Shown here: piece by piece, positions 16,414 through 25,357 of the stretch | Numbering within the stretch: the stretch's first letter is position 1 | Layout of the letters: each line of letters begins with the position of its first letter | Origin: a virus | Direction: 5' to 3' (one strand) | DNA: 47,248 bases | IMG/VR virus record: IMGVR_UViG_3300013004_003355 | Location: 1 to 47,248 of that record | Made by a program: the position numbers and the translations under genes | The notes under the pieces: model-generated | Databases searched by the model: none | What the model saw: the letters and a program-made list of their open reading frames with translations, nothing else | Told to the model about the DNA's origin: nothing

Positions 16414-18111
16414 ATGGAAACAATTCAATCATTAGTCGAGTCCGCAAATCCATGGAAGTCACTTCAAGGTGACGCTGCTAGATTAGCAAACAAATGGAGC
16501 AAAACCGGCCTTTTGGAAGGTTTAGGCGAAGACGTAAACAAAAACAACATGGCTTTGATGTTGGAAAACCAAGCAAAGCAATTAGTAATTGAAACCTCAC
16601 AAGTTAACGGAGGATCAGCTACATTCACTTCTGGTACATCTGGTGAGAACTGGGCTGGAATCGCATTACCATTAGTACGTAAGGTATTTGGTCAAATCGC
16701 AGCGAAAGAATTCGTTAGCGTTCAACCAATGAACTTACCTTCTGGTCTTGTATTCTTCTTAGATTTCCAATATGGTACTACTAAGAACCCATTCACAAGT
16801 GGTAACTCTTTATATGGTAACCGTAACCCATCTAGCGCTACTCCATTCGCTACAACTGCTGTATCTGGTGGTTTATATGGTGGTGGTCGTTTCGCTTACT
16901 CTACTAACCAATTCTCAGCTTCTTATGCTTTAACTACTGGTTCAAACTTCACTCAATCTTATGCGGCTATTGCTAACTCAGTATGGGCTGCTTTAGGATA
17001 TGATTCTGATTTATCTGCTTCTGTAGCTTCTGGTAACATTTGGAAATTAACATTAGGTACTTTAGGTGCAGTTTCTGCTTCTTTAGATCCAGATGGAGTT
17101 AGAGCATTTACAGTTTCTGGATCAGGTAATACTACAAACTTACTTCCAGCTAATGTATTATCTAACTACACTACTTTTGATGGTACTACTTTAACATTCT
17201 ATTTGACTGGTAGTACTCAAGATCCAGGAGGTGCTATTGCCCCAGTATTATTCTACAACAAGAGAACTACTGACAACACTCGTGGTGACTTTGAAGATAC
17301 AGCTGCTGGAACAACTTCAGTACCTAACTCTTTAAGTAACACTAGTATTGGATCAGCAATTCCTGAGATTAACATCTCTATGCAATCTCAAGCTATTACT
17401 GCTAAGACTAAAAAGTTAAAAGCAGCATGGACTCCAGAATTTGCACAGGATTTAAACGCTTACCAAAACTTGGATGCTGAAGCTGAATTGACTAACATTA
17501 TGAGCGAGTACATCTCTTTAGAGATTGATCTTGAAATCTTAGACATGTTAATCGAGGATGTTCCTTCATCTAACACTGAGTACTGGTCAGCTGTTAACAA
17601 CGTTACTGCTACTGCTACATCTGCTCCAACCGCAAGTTTAGGTTTCTTCAATACTCAAGGTGCTTGGTTCCAAACTCTTGGTACTAAGATTAACAAATTG
17701 AGCAACAAGATTCACCAATTAACTCTTCGTGGTGGTGCTAACTTCTTAGTAGTATCTCCAACTATTTCAACTATCTTAGAGTCAATCCCAGGATTCGCTG
17801 CTAACAGCAATGGCGCTGAAGATATGGAATATGCATTTGGTGTACAAAAAGCTGGTCAATTTAACAGCCGCTTTACTGTTTATAAGAATCCTTACATGAC
17901 AGAAAATACTATCTTAGTAGGTTTCCGTGGTAAGCAGTTCTTAGAGGCAGGTGCTGTATTTGCTCCATATATTCCGTTGATCATGACACCTCTTATCTAC
18001 GATCCAACTACCTTCACTCCACGTAAAGGATTGTTGACTCGTTTCGCTAAGAAGATGTTACGTCCTGAATTCTATGGTAAGATCTACATAGCTGGTTTGA
18101 ACACCCTATAA
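16414..18111 (+). CDS. Major capsid protein (gp23-like)
   Basis: A 565-residue HK97-fold capsid protein (T4 gp23 has 521). N-terminal LANKWSKTGLLEGLGED contains LLE and LGE, candidate sites for removal of the propeptide by the gp21-like protease. KEFVSVQPMNLPSGLVFFLD matches the conserved VQPMN.P.G..F segment, and KMLRPEFYGKIYIAGL is the typical C-terminal end. Residues about 140-310 form a Ser/Thr/Gly-rich insertion unlike the T4 core. Codon use is richer in C-ending codons than neighbours, consistent with high expression. A terminator follows at 18140. Confidence 0.95.
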   Translation: METIQSLVESANPWKSLQGDAARLANKWSKTGLLEGLGEDVNKNNMALMLENQAKQLVIETSQVNGGSATFTSGTSGENWAGIALPLVRKVFGQIAAKEFVSVQPMNLPSGLVFFLDFQYGTTKNPFTSGNSLYGNRNPSSATPFATTAVSGGLYGGGRFAYSTNQFSASYALTTGSNFTQSYAAIANSVWAALGYDSDLSASVASGNIWKLTLGTLGAVSASLDPDGVRAFTVSGSGNTTNLLPANVLSNYTTFDGTTLTFYLTGSTQDPGGAIAPVLFYNKRTTDNTRGDFEDTAAGTTSVPNSLSNTSIGSAIPEINISMQSQAITAKTKKLKAAWTPEFAQDLNAYQNLDAEAELTNIMSEYISLEIDLEILDMLIEDVPSSNTEYWSAVNNVTATATSAPTASLGFFNTQGAWFQTLGTKINKLSNKIHQLTLRGGANFLVVSPTISTILESIPGFAANSNGAEDMEYAFGVQKAGQFNSRFTVYKNPYMTENTILVGFRGKQFLEAGAVFAPYIPLIMTPLIYDPTTFTPRKGLLTRFAKKMLRPEFYGKIYIAGLNTL

Positions 18112-18139
18112 ACTAATCTTAGATAATATCTAACAATTG

Positions 18140-18164
18140 AGCCCAGAGTAATCTGGGCTTTTTT
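18140..18164 (+). terminator. Intrinsic terminator after major capsid gene
   Basis: AGCCCAGA (18140-18147), GTAA loop, TCTGGGCT (18152-18159), then five T. A late promoter starts a few bases further on. Confidence 0.88.
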
Positions 18165-18169
18165 GTTGA

Positions 18170-18177
18170 TATTTATA
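18170..18177 (+). promoter_or_regulatory. Late promoter motif TATTTATA
   Basis: GATATTTATAC just after the capsid terminator, 15 bases before the phoH ATG at 18193. Confidence 0.7.
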
Positions 18178-18192
18178 CACAAATAATAAGTC

Positions 18193-18888
18193 ATGACAGA
18201 TTTCAACCGAAGTGAGGAGGCTAAAAATATCTTTAAAGAAAAAAGAAAGCCTAAAAATCCGATTAGTTTTAAAATACAACTAAACGAAGAACAGAAAGAA
18301 GCAAAGCAAGTCATCTTAGATAATCCTGTCACACTATTAAAAGGTATGGCCGGATCAGGTAAAACATTAGTTGCTTGTCAAGTTGCTTTAGATTTAATGT
18401 TTAGAAAAGACATTGAACGAATCATCATTACCAGACCTACAGTAGCGAAAGAAGAAATAGGTTTCTTACCTGGTGACTTAAAAGAAAAAATGGACCCATG
18501 GTTAGCTCCTATCTATGCTAACTTACATATGTTATATGATAAGACTAAAATAGAAAAAATGGTAGCAGACGGACAAATTGAAATTGTACCATTTGCATTT
18601 ATGAGAGGTAGAACATTTCCTGACGCTGTAGTAATAGTAGATGAATGTCAAAACATTACTCATGGTCAAACAGAAATGATATTAGGTCGCCTTGGTAAAG
18701 GTGGTAAAATGATATTTTGTGGAGACATTACTCAAACAGACTTAAAACAAAAGAAAGATAGTGGTATTGGTTTCTTTACTCGTTTAGAAGCATCTATTAA
18801 AGGAGTAAAAGTAGTAACATTAAAAACAAACCACAGACATGAAATTGTAGAACCTATACTTGGTTTATATGCTGAGTACAGAGATTAG
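18193..18888 (+). CDS. phoH: PhoH-like ATPase
   Basis: A 231-residue PhoH-family P-loop ATPase. Walker A is GMAGSGKT (51-58), ITRPTVAKEEIGFLPGD (79-95) is the family signature, Walker B is VVIVDECQN (146-154), and the later CGDITQTDLK and NHRHEIV complete the helicase-like core. PhoH proteins are frequent in marine and freshwater T4-like phages; their exact role in infection (RNA or nucleotide related) is not settled. It stands between capsid and neck genes, with its own late promoter, so it is expressed with the virion genes. Confidence 0.92.
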   Translation: MTDFNRSEEAKNIFKEKRKPKNPISFKIQLNEEQKEAKQVILDNPVTLLKGMAGSGKTLVACQVALDLMFRKDIERIIITRPTVAKEEIGFLPGDLKEKMDPWLAPIYANLHMLYDKTKIEKMVADGQIEIVPFAFMRGRTFPDAVVIVDECQNITHGQTEMILGRLGKGGKMIFCGDITQTDLKQKKDSGIGFFTRLEASIKGVKVVTLKTNHRHEIVEPILGLYAEYRD

Positions 18889-18889
18889 A

Positions 18890-18897
18890 TATTTATA
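18890..18897 (+). promoter_or_regulatory. Late promoter motif TATTTATA
   Basis: The motif begins at the last base of the phoH stop region; ATG at 18911 is 13 bases downstream. Confidence 0.65.
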
Positions 18898-18910
18898 ACT
18901 AAAACACAAC

Positions 18911-20089
18911 ATGAATATTCCTATATATCCAGGTTCTAGTTCATTTTTTCCTGGTTTAACACCATTCGGATTTTATGACTATGATTATCAATTTCAAACT
19001 GATGCTGATAAAGTAGTTACCTTTGTTGCTCGTCGATTAGGATATCCTATTATGGAAGTTGAACTACAGGATTTAAACTTCTATGCAGCTTTTGAAGAAG
19101 CTATTACTACATATGGTAATGAGATCTACGCTTATCAAGCGATGGACAACATGCTAACACTAGAGGGTGCACCTGCGGATACAAGTGTAAATAACGCGCT
19201 TATTACGCCTAATATGGCTACTATAGTACGTTTATCACAGCAATATGCTGAAGAAGCAGGAGCAGGTGGAAATGTAACTTACTATAGTGGAGCGCTAGCT
19301 TTAACACCTGGAGTCTCAACCTATAATTTAACAGAATGGGCAGTAAGCCAAAGCATATCAGGTGGAATTGAAATTAAAACTGTATTCTATCAAAATTTAC
19401 CTGCAGTTAGTCAAATGTATGCTCCATTTGGAGGATTTGGAGGACTAGGAGGAGTACCAGCAGCTGGTTTATATGGTGGAATGTATGGTGGAGGATATGG
19501 TGGTGGGTACCTAATGATGCCAGTGGCATATGATGCTGCTGTAGTACAAGGTATAGAAATGAGTAACACAATCCGACTTTCAGCTTATACTTTTAATATT
19601 ATTAACAATAAAATCACTGTATTTCCTGTACCATCAATTAATGATACTAGAGATGGATTCTTATGGTTTGAATATATTAAAGTACAAGATAGAATAAATA
19701 ATAGTATTGCTCAACCTGGAGGAAGTGCTAATAATCCTGATTATTTAGTAACAAACCCATCAAATGCTCCATATACTAATCCAACTTATAGTTTAATTAA
19801 TTCTATTGGTCGTCAATGGATATTTGAGTATTGTTTAGCATTATGTAAAGAAATGTTAGGATATGTTAGAGGTAAATACTCTACAGTTCCAATTCCTGAT
19901 CAAAACTTAACTTTAAACCAATCAGACTTACTATCATCAGCTACAGCTGATAAGGCAGCTTTATTAGAAAGATTAAGAGCATATTTAGGAGATATGTCTA
20001 AAAAATCACAATTAGAAAGAAGAGCACAAGAAAGTGATTTTAGAAGACAAGAAATTAACAATGTACCAATGACTATATTTATCGGATAA
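18911..20089 (+). CDS. Neck protein (gp13-like)
   Basis: A 392-residue protein placed as the T4 neck protein gp13 (309 residues). DKVVTFVARRLGYPIMEVEL and FYAAFEEAITTYGNEIYAYQ are typical of head-tail connector proteins of T4-like phages. The middle carries a Gly/Tyr/Met-rich insertion (about 170-205, for example GGMYGGGYGGGY) that accounts for the extra length. DFRRQEINNVPMTIF is at the C-terminus. It probably helps seal the packaged head and dock the tail with the next two gene products; it overlaps the next gene by one base (TAATG). Confidence 0.78.
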   Translation: MNIPIYPGSSSFFPGLTPFGFYDYDYQFQTDADKVVTFVARRLGYPIMEVELQDLNFYAAFEEAITTYGNEIYAYQAMDNMLTLEGAPADTSVNNALITPNMATIVRLSQQYAEEAGAGGNVTYYSGALALTPGVSTYNLTEWAVSQSISGGIEIKTVFYQNLPAVSQMYAPFGGFGGLGGVPAAGLYGGMYGGGYGGGYLMMPVAYDAAVVQGIEMSNTIRLSAYTFNIINNKITVFPVPSINDTRDGFLWFEYIKVQDRINNSIAQPGGSANNPDYLVTNPSNAPYTNPTYSLINSIGRQWIFEYCLALCKEMLGYVRGKYSTVPIPDQNLTLNQSDLLSSATADKAALLERLRAYLGDMSKKSQLERRAQESDFRRQEINNVPMTIFIG

Positions 20090-20598
20090 TGGCACTTTTT
20101 GGCAGCGCAAGAGATATTTCAATGTTTAGAAAAATCAACCGTGAGTTGTTAGGAGACATTATTACCCAACAAGTAGCTATATACAAATATGTTTTAGATA
20201 AAACTAAAGTAAACATGTATGGTGAAGCCTCAGGTGGTAAATTCTTTGATGGTCCGATATTATTAAATGCTTTAATTGAAGTAGCTGATAATACGAGTCC
20301 TACAAGTGAATTTGGTGTTGATTTTGATTGGAGTATTAAAGTAGCATTTTTAAGAGATGATCTAGTAGATGCTAATGTACAGCCTGAAGTAGGTGATGTT
20401 TTCTTATATCAAGAAAGTTATTTTGAGGTAGATAATACAGTCCATACTCAATATTTCGCTGGTAAAGATCCTGATTATCCATACTCTCAAAATCCACTAA
20501 ACCCAAATTTAGAAAATTTTGGGTACAATGTAAGTTTAGTTTGCAGTACCCATTACATAGCAGCAGACCGTGTTAATATTATTAAACAAAGATTATAA
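20089..20598 (+). CDS. Neck protein (gp14-like)
   Basis: A 169-residue protein. YKYVLDKTKVNMYGEASGGK, VKVAFLRDDL-type sequence (IKVAFLRDDLVDANVQPEVG) and DVFLYQESYFEVDNTVHTQY match the neck protein gp14 of T4-like phages, where the same order of motifs (nickel-type GE..., FLRDDL, GD....YYE.......Q) is seen. It acts at the head-tail junction with gp13 and the tail terminator. It is one-base-overlapped on both sides (TAATG), giving tight translational coupling. Confidence 0.75.
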   Translation: MALFGSARDISMFRKINRELLGDIITQQVAIYKYVLDKTKVNMYGEASGGKFFDGPILLNALIEVADNTSPTSEFGVDFDWSIKVAFLRDDLVDANVQPEVGDVFLYQESYFEVDNTVHTQYFAGKDPDYPYSQNPLNPNLENFGYNVSLVCSTHYIAADRVNIIKQRL

Positions 20599-21479
20599 TG
20601 GCTAAGCAAAGAAAAGTAACACCAAAAACACAAAGAGAAATAAGTGAGTCTTTACAAGAACCACTTACACCTGGTGGTATTGGATTTGCTCCTACTGGTA
20701 ATCCTAATGACTCTAATAATGTTAATAGAGCTAATCAAACATCCTTTAAAGATGACACTGTAAAACCATTCTCAGTAGGTTTAGAAGACTTAGACTGGGC
20801 TGTGATGTATTATTTTCAAAATGTTATTAGACCAACAGTTAAACAAAATGATGAACTAATACCAGTTCCTATAATATATGGTTCACCTGAAAAATGGAAA
20901 TCATTCCAAAAAGATGGATATTATAGAGATTTAAATGGTAGAATAATGGCTCCATTGTTAATGTTTAAAAGAAATAATATTGATAAAAATAGAAGTGTAG
21001 CTAATAAATTAGATGCTAATCAACCTAACAATATAGCTATATCAGGTAAAAAATACAGCCAACAAAATGCTTATAGTAAATTTAACATACTAAACGGGAT
21101 TAAACCTGAGCAAACATTATACGCTACAGTTGTACCTGATTATTTAACAGTGACATATGACTGTGCTGTGTTTACTTACTATAATGAGCAATTAAATAAA
21201 ATAATTGAAGCAGTTGAATACGCATCAGATGCATATTGGGGTGATCCTGAACGTTTTAAGTTTAAAACAAATGTAGACTCATTCACATCAACTGTAGAAT
21301 TATCAGATACTGCTGAAAGAATAGTTAAGAGTACTTTTACTCTTAAAATGTTTGGATACATCATACCAGATACAATACAAAAAGATACTTCATTTATAGG
21401 TAAATTTTCTAATAGAAATAAATTAGTAGTGACATCTGAAGTTGTTTCAAACATTAATGATTTACCAAACAATTCATGA
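20598..21479 (+). CDS. Tail terminator / sheath stabiliser (gp15-like)
   Basis: A 293-residue protein matching the gp15 family (T4 272 residues). IPVPIIYGSPEKWKSFQ, YDCAVFTYYNEQLNKIIEAV, YASDAYWGDPERFKFKTNVD and the final FTLKMFGYIIPDTI are the conserved stretches (membrane-free, mixed alpha/beta). It caps the tail tube and sheath after the correct length is reached and provides the docking ring to the neck. It begins immediately at the end of the gp14-like gene. Confidence 0.88.
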   Translation: MAKQRKVTPKTQREISESLQEPLTPGGIGFAPTGNPNDSNNVNRANQTSFKDDTVKPFSVGLEDLDWAVMYYFQNVIRPTVKQNDELIPVPIIYGSPEKWKSFQKDGYYRDLNGRIMAPLLMFKRNNIDKNRSVANKLDANQPNNIAISGKKYSQQNAYSKFNILNGIKPEQTLYATVVPDYLTVTYDCAVFTYYNEQLNKIIEAVEYASDAYWGDPERFKFKTNVDSFTSTVELSDTAERIVKSTFTLKMFGYIIPDTIQKDTSFIGKFSNRNKLVVTSEVVSNINDLPNNS

Positions 21480-21487
21480 TATTTATA
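21480..21487 (+). promoter_or_regulatory. Late promoter motif TATTTATA
   Basis: The motif starts within the gp15 stop region, 13 bases before ATG 21501. Confidence 0.65.
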
Positions 21488-21500
21488 ACAAATTAATTTT

Positions 21501-21752
21501 ATGGAAAATAAAGTTTTAACACAAGAAGAAATTCAATCTTTAAAAACAATTCAAACTAACCAATCAAATTTAGTTCAATCATTAGGGACAATAGAATATA
21601 GTATTCAACTTTTAGAATTAGATAAGCAAACTCTTAAGTTACAACTCCAAAAACAAGTTGAAGAAGAAACAAAAGTAGCTAAAGAACTTCAAGAAAAATA
21701 TGGTAATGGGAATATTGATTTAGAAAAAGGAGAATTTATACCGGTCTTATAA
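21501..21752 (+). CDS. Small coiled-coil protein
   Basis: An 83-residue protein predicted by eye to be one long coiled coil (SLKTIQTNQSNLVQSLGTIE then LLELDKQTLKLQLQKQVEEE) with a short Gly-Asn-Gly C-terminal end. Function unknown. It has its own late promoter and lies between tail terminator and sheath, so a virion or tail-assembly role is likely. Confidence 0.6.
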   Translation: MENKVLTQEEIQSLKTIQTNQSNLVQSLGTIEYSIQLLELDKQTLKLQLQKQVEEETKVAKELQEKYGNGNIDLEKGEFIPVL

Positions 21753-21770
21753 TTTTGACAATTTTTAAGA

Positions 21771-21778
21771 TATTTATA
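21771..21778 (+). promoter_or_regulatory. Late promoter motif TATTTATA
   Basis: AGATATTTATAATAAAA, 25 bases before the sheath ATG at 21804. Confidence 0.65.
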
Positions 21779-21803
21779 ATAAAATCAAACACATAACAAA
21801 AAC

Positions 21804-24002
21804 ATGGCAGAAACTTTAGTATCACCAGGTGTATTAGCAAGAGAGAATGATAGTTCATTTGTTTCTCAAGGCCCAATAACCGCAGGAGCAGCTATTATAG
21901 GTCCAACAGTGAAAGGACCAGTAGAATTACCTACAGCTGTTACTTCATACTCACAGTTTGAGCAAATATTCGGTTCATCATTTCAAAGTGGTAGTCCTGC
22001 TCAAACATATTCTTATTTCACTTCCATAGCAGCTTATAATTACTTTAATAACGGTGGAACATCATTATTAGTAGCTCGCGTAGTGACAGGATCATATACC
22101 TCAGCTACAGCAAGTGCCGCTAACGGTGTAACTGGAGTAGGAGGAAATTATGCTTCAGCTTCATTTACAGTATTAGGCCCATACACAGCTTCTGGAGCCG
22201 GACAAGTTTTTGGTGGAACTATTAAAATAAATGTACCAACAAACATTTCTGGAGAAACTGTTAATTATTGGTTGCAACCATCATGGGGTGGATGGCAAGA
22301 ATATGACGCTGGTTCAAATACTGGATTTGTTAGTATGTCAGCTAATCCATCAATAGATGAATGGGGTGGTAAAATGGCAAACTTCATTAATAGTTCTTCT
22401 ATTAATAGTGTCACAAACGAAGTATATACTTTATTCTCAGCTTCATATAACACAGGTACAGATGTTCTTACTATATGGAGTAGAACTTCAAGTTCATTAT
22501 TAAATGGTACTACTGTTAGATACGGATTTGCTCCATTTAATTACATTTACGCTGGAGCTTCTGATAGTGCTTTCTCAGCAAGTGTAAGCTTAGGAGGTGG
22601 ATATGCTGGAGTATTATCAACTTCATTTACTTTAGAAACTTTATCTGAAGGTATTATAATGAATAGTGATAGTACACAAGACTCAGCTGGAGCATTACTA
22701 AGTGGATCATCAGATAATATCCGATATCAAATTGTTAACTCTAATGCTACTTCAGGAACATTTGATTTATTAATACGTCAAGGTAATGATAACACTTTAG
22801 AGCCAACAGTATTAGAAACATGGACTAATTTATCTTTAGATCCATTCTCTACAAACTATATATCTAAAGTAATAGGAGATCAATACTATACATTACAAAC
22901 TGATAGTGGAACAGGAACAAAATATTTACAATTAACTGGTAATTATCCGAACATATCAAAATATGTGAGAGTAGGTAGTGTTAACTATACAACACCAAAC
23001 TACTTCCAAAATAACGGAACATTCAACCCAGCATATACAGCTTCTTTACCTACTAATGCAAGTGGTGCATTTGGTGGAGCTTTAGGAGATATAAAAGCTG
23101 GAGCTAATTTTTATAATGCTGTTAATGCTAGTAATACTCAAGGTTTAGTAGGAGAAAATTATGATAACATGATTGCTTTATTAGCTAACCAAGATGATTA
23201 CAAGTATAATGTAATATTAACTCCTGGTTTGTATGATGCAGGTTATACTTCTCAAGTAACAAATATTATAACTAATACTCAAAACAGAGGAGATGCTATT
23301 TATGTAATTGACCCAGTAGCTTATGGTGCAGGAAGTGTTACTACAGTTACAGCTCAAGCTGCTACTAGAAATACATCATATGCTGCTGAATACTGGCCAT
23401 GGTGTCAAATTCAAGACCCAGCAACTGGACAAAACGTTTGGGTACCAGCTTCAACATTAATAGGTGGAGTTTATGCTTATAATGATAATGTTTCTGAGCC
23501 ATGGTTCGCACCAGCAGGTATAAACAGAGGTGGATTATCTCAAGTAATTAGAGCTGAAAGACGTTTACCACAAGGTGATAGAGATACTTTATATACTGGA
23601 AAAGTAAACCCAATAGCTACATTCCCAGGAACTGGAGTAGTAGTATACGGACAAAAGACATTACAAACAAGAGCAAGTGCTTTAGATCGTGTAAATGTTC
23701 GTCGTCTATTAATCGCTCTTAAGAACTATATCTCTCAAGTTGCTAATAACTTAGTATTTGAACAAAATACAGCTGCTACAAGAAATAACTTCTTAGCACA
23801 AGTTAACCCATACTTAGAGTCAGTTCAACAAAGACAAGGATTGTATGCTTTCCGAGTAATAATGGATGATAGTAATAATACTCCAACAGTAATTGATCAA
23901 AATCAAATGGTAGGACAAATTTATTTACAACCTACTAAAACTGCTGAATTTATTTACTTAGATTTCAATATTACACCAACTGGAGCAACTTTCCCAGCAT
24001 AA
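21804..24002 (+). CDS. Tail sheath protein (gp18-like)
   Basis: A 732-residue contractile sheath protein (T4 659). The N-terminus VSPGVLARENDSSF and GAAIIGPTVKGPVELPT are standard sheath features. The C-terminal domain has RLPQGDRDTLYTGKVNPIAT, VVYGQKTLQTRASALDRVNV, RRLLIALKNYISQVA and ESVQQRQGLYAFRVIMDDSN, all conserved in gp18 homologues. The middle (about 95-440) is variable and Ser/Ala/Asn-rich, as expected for the exposed domains. It polymerises on the tube protein encoded next. Confidence 0.95.
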   Translation: MAETLVSPGVLARENDSSFVSQGPITAGAAIIGPTVKGPVELPTAVTSYSQFEQIFGSSFQSGSPAQTYSYFTSIAAYNYFNNGGTSLLVARVVTGSYTSATASAANGVTGVGGNYASASFTVLGPYTASGAGQVFGGTIKINVPTNISGETVNYWLQPSWGGWQEYDAGSNTGFVSMSANPSIDEWGGKMANFINSSSINSVTNEVYTLFSASYNTGTDVLTIWSRTSSSLLNGTTVRYGFAPFNYIYAGASDSAFSASVSLGGGYAGVLSTSFTLETLSEGIIMNSDSTQDSAGALLSGSSDNIRYQIVNSNATSGTFDLLIRQGNDNTLEPTVLETWTNLSLDPFSTNYISKVIGDQYYTLQTDSGTGTKYLQLTGNYPNISKYVRVGSVNYTTPNYFQNNGTFNPAYTASLPTNASGAFGGALGDIKAGANFYNAVNASNTQGLVGENYDNMIALLANQDDYKYNVILTPGLYDAGYTSQVTNIITNTQNRGDAIYVIDPVAYGAGSVTTVTAQAATRNTSYAAEYWPWCQIQDPATGQNVWVPASTLIGGVYAYNDNVSEPWFAPAGINRGGLSQVIRAERRLPQGDRDTLYTGKVNPIATFPGTGVVVYGQKTLQTRASALDRVNVRRLLIALKNYISQVANNLVFEQNTAATRNNFLAQVNPYLESVQQRQGLYAFRVIMDDSNNTPTVIDQNQMVGQIYLQPTKTAEFIYLDFNITPTGATFPA

Positions 24003-24018
24003 AGATTAATTATATAGA

Positions 24019-24026
24019 TATTTATA
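24019..24026 (+). promoter_or_regulatory. Late promoter motif TATTTATA
   Basis: AGATATTTATAATAAAT, 14 bases before the tube ATG at 24041. Confidence 0.65.
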
Positions 24027-24040
24027 ATAAATAAAAAGAC

Positions 24041-24529
24041 ATGGCAATATTAGACGCAAACGAAATATTCTTCACAGCCTTTGAACCAAAACAGGCTAAC
24101 AGATTCATCCTTTATATGGATGGTATTCCTAGCTATATAGTTAAAGGAGTAAACGCTGTAACACTGACTCAAGGTGAAGTAACATTGAACCATATTAACG
24201 TATACAGAAAAGTTAAAGGAAAAACAACTTGGGGTAACATTCAAATGACATTATTTGACCCAATTACACCTTCCGGAGCTCAATCAGTAATGGAATGGGT
24301 TCGTTTACATCACGAATCAGTAACAGGTAGAGATGGATACTCTGACTTCTATAAAAAGGATTTAGTACTAGATGTATTAGGACCTGTAGGTGATGTAGTA
24401 AGTGAATGGATTATTAAAGGTGCCCTTATAACTGAAGCTAACTTTGGTGATTATAGTTGGGATACAGAAAACCAAGCAGTGAATATACAATTAACATTGA
24501 CAATGGATTACTGCGTATTAAACTTCTAA
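24041..24529 (+). CDS. Tail tube protein (gp19-like)
   Basis: A 162-residue tube subunit, within one residue of T4 gp19 (163). FTAFEPKQANRFILYMDGIP, WGNIQMTLFDPITPSGAQSV, MEWVRLHHESVTGRDGYSDF and LTLTMDYCVLNF are strongly family-like. It forms the inner tube of the contractile tail. It has its own late promoter and is closed by a strong terminator at 24551, which gives separate high expression from the downstream assembly genes. Confidence 0.95.
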   Translation: MAILDANEIFFTAFEPKQANRFILYMDGIPSYIVKGVNAVTLTQGEVTLNHINVYRKVKGKTTWGNIQMTLFDPITPSGAQSVMEWVRLHHESVTGRDGYSDFYKKDLVLDVLGPVGDVVSEWIIKGALITEANFGDYSWDTENQAVNIQLTLTMDYCVLNF

Positions 24530-24550
24530 TCTCAAAATCATATTTTAAAA

Positions 24551-24583
24551 GAGCTCGCATATTTTGCGAGCTTCTTTTTTTCT
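24551..24583 (+). terminator. Intrinsic terminator after tail tube gene
   Basis: AGCTCGCA (24552-24559), loop TATTT, TGCGAGCT (24565-24572), then TCTTTTTTTTCTT. A perfect 8-bp stem, extended by a G.T pair, with a long T-tract. Confidence 0.88.
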
Positions 24584-24587
24584 TATA

Positions 24588-24595
24588 TATTTATA
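24588..24595 (+). promoter_or_regulatory. Late promoter motif TATTTATA
   Basis: Within TATATATTTATATATG after the tube terminator, 30 bases before the ATG at 24626. Confidence 0.55.
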
Positions 24596-24625
24596 TATGA
24601 TATCAAGTTATAACTAATAAAAGCT

Positions 24626-25357
24626 ATGAGCGAAAATAAATTAAACATTCCAACAGAAGTTGTTGAACTTCCATCATTAGGATTAATCTATCCTGAATCA
24701 TCACCATTATCAAGTGGTAAAATTGAAATGAAATATATGACGGCTAGAGAAGAAGATATTCTTACTAACCAAAACTATATATCAAAAGGAACAGTACTAG
24801 ACAAATTAATGCAATCACTTATAGTCTCAGATATAAATTATGATGAGTTATGTGTTGGTGACAAAAACGCTGTTATGGTAGCTGCCCGTGTATTAGGATA
24901 CGGTAAAGATTACTCAGTAACATATGGTGGTGAACAATATATTATTGACTTATCATTATTAGATAATAAATCATTAGATAAGAAATTATTTAAAAAAGGA
25001 GTAAACGAATTTGATTTTACTTTACCTCATACTAATACTCCTATTACATTTAAACTTTTAACTCATGGTGATGAAAAGAAAATTAGCCAAGAAATCGAAG
25101 GTTTAAAGAAAATCAATAAAGACACCTCACCAGAATTATCTACTCGTTTAAAATACATAATTACATCAGTAAATGGTGATCGTGAATTAAAAACAATTAG
25201 AGAATTTGTTGATAATTACTTATTAGCTCGTGATTCAAGAGCGTTAAGAGAATATATTAGACAAGTTCAACCTGATGTTGATTTAACATTTACTACAAAT
25301 GATGGAGAGGAGGCTATCATTCCAATCAATTTAAACTTTTTTTGGCCTGACATCTGA
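24626..25357 (+). CDS. Baseplate hub/assembly protein (gp26-like)
   Basis: A 243-residue protein. VVELPSLGLIYPESSPLSSG, IEMKYMTAREEDILTNQNYI, VLDKLMQSLIVSDINYDELC and AVMVAARVLGYGKDYSV match the gp26 baseplate-hub family of T4-like phages, where these segments are conserved. It lies between tail tube and tape measure, the standard position of tail-assembly chaperone genes in other tailed phages. The last codons AAC TTT TTT TGG CCT GAC ATC TGA contain a T7 run. The +1 frame that begins just there encodes a gp51-like protein without a usual start codon (25335-25628), so a part of the translation is probably shifted into a longer fusion. Confidence 0.8.
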   Translation: MSENKLNIPTEVVELPSLGLIYPESSPLSSGKIEMKYMTAREEDILTNQNYISKGTVLDKLMQSLIVSDINYDELCVGDKNAVMVAARVLGYGKDYSVTYGGEQYIIDLSLLDNKSLDKKLFKKGVNEFDFTLPHTNTPITFKLLTHGDEKKISQEIEGLKKINKDTSPELSTRLKYIITSVNGDRELKTIREFVDNYLLARDSRALREYIRQVQPDVDLTFTTNDGEEAIIPINLNFFWPDI

